Of a stretch of DNA of 7,364 nucleotides, positions 7,182 to 7,364 are shown piece by piece. Numbering within the stretch: position 1 is the first letter of the stretch; each line of letters starts with the position of its first letter. The notes below the pieces were generated by a model. The model did no database searches. It had not been told where the DNA came from and was given only the letters and a program-made list of their open reading frames with translations. This DNA comes from Bacteroidota bacterium (GTDB taxonomy: Bacteria > Bacteroidota > Bacteroidia > Chitinophagales > Chitinophagaceae): positions 1 to 7,364 of the forward strand of contig JAGWPI010000246.1 in assembly GCA_028877005.1 (NCBI GenBank), read 5' to 3'. A program made the position numbers and the translations under genes.

Positions 7182-7364
7182 ATGCTAAAAAATATTATAT
7201 TAATTATTTGTATCGGATTTTTTGTTTACTTAGTACATAGTTGTAATAAGCCTTTTGATGCCCCTCCGGCCACTGATACTTTAAGTGTGAATACAACTAC
7301 TACCATTCGCACATTAAAGCTTTTGCACGTAAAAAATAATTTTGAGCGTATAACAGATGATATA
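7182..7364 (+). CDS. DUF5689-like lipoprotein, 3' end outside window
   Basis: The ATG at 7182 opens a frame of 61 codons that runs to the right edge without a stop. It encodes a lipoprotein signal peptide: a lysine at position 3, a hydrophobic stretch NIILIICIGFFVYLV, then HSC with the likely lipidated cysteine at residue 21 (serine at -1; histidine at -2 is unusual). The mature start, CNKPFDAPPATD, followed by TIRTLKLLHVKNNFERITDDI, matches what I recall of DUF5689 proteins: a Cys...FD.PP start, then a short segment resembling 'TI..LK.LH' and 'I..DI' that leads into an OB-fold-like domain. It begins nine bases after the receptor stop codon, so it is almost certainly co-transcribed with it. 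The likely role is as an envelope partner of the receptor, perhaps at the cell surface. Gene reality is well supported; the family call rests on only about 40 mature residues. Confidence 0.75.
   Translation, partial: MLKNIILIICIGFFVYLVHSCNKPFDAPPATDTLSVNTTTTIRTLKLLHVKNNFERITDDI

Noticed and set aside
1..7364. Defence system, mobile element, CRISPR array or tRNA/rRNA gene
   Set aside because: No transposase, integrase, nuclease-helicase pair, repeat-spacer pattern, terminal inverted repeats or structured RNA signature was seen; every long reading frame fits an ordinary chromosomal family.

Overview
The window looks like a chromosomal segment from a member of the Bacteroidota, probably near the Chitinophagales/Sphingobacteriales. 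This rests on the low G+C, gene starts with no recognisable Shine-Dalgarno sequence, a Bacteroidota-type TonB-dependent receptor, a DUF5689-like lipoprotein, and a GAF/PAS histidine kinase with a RELHDN phospho-acceptor box of the kind common in that group. The assignment comes from recognising families by eye, not from a search. I saw no insertion sequence, phage, CRISPR, tRNA or rRNA.

Layout, left to right. (1) A YitT-family membrane protein (2-919, +) whose reading frame is open to the left edge, so its 5' end lies outside the window. (2) A 123-base spacer with a 12-base perfect palindrome. (3) A 783-residue soluble sensor histidine kinase (1043-3394, +) with a GAF domain, three PAS domains, a histidine-containing dimerisation domain and an ATPase domain; no response regulator is adjacent. 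(4) Only 18 bases on, running convergently, a secreted endonuclease/exonuclease/phosphatase (EEP) family enzyme (3413-4447, -). (5) A very AT-rich divergent spacer that should hold promoters for both flanking genes. (6) A TonB-dependent outer-membrane receptor (4611-7172, +; an alternative GTG start lies at 4575). (7) Nine bases later, the first 61 codons of a lipoprotein (7182 to the right edge) whose start matches the DUF5689 family.

The most coherent biology is in the right half. From memory of the families, this kind of receptor, a DUF5689 lipoprotein and an EEP-family enzyme recur together in Bacteroidota genomes, usually as a co-directional set. Here the enzyme is divergent and upstream of the receptor. 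The likely working model is a surface system in which the exported EEP enzyme cleaves a phosphodiester or phosphomonoester substrate (nucleic acid, nucleotide or a similar phosphate ester), and the receptor with its lipoprotein partner captures and imports a product. The substrate is unknown. The YitT gene and the kinase show no evident functional tie to this module.
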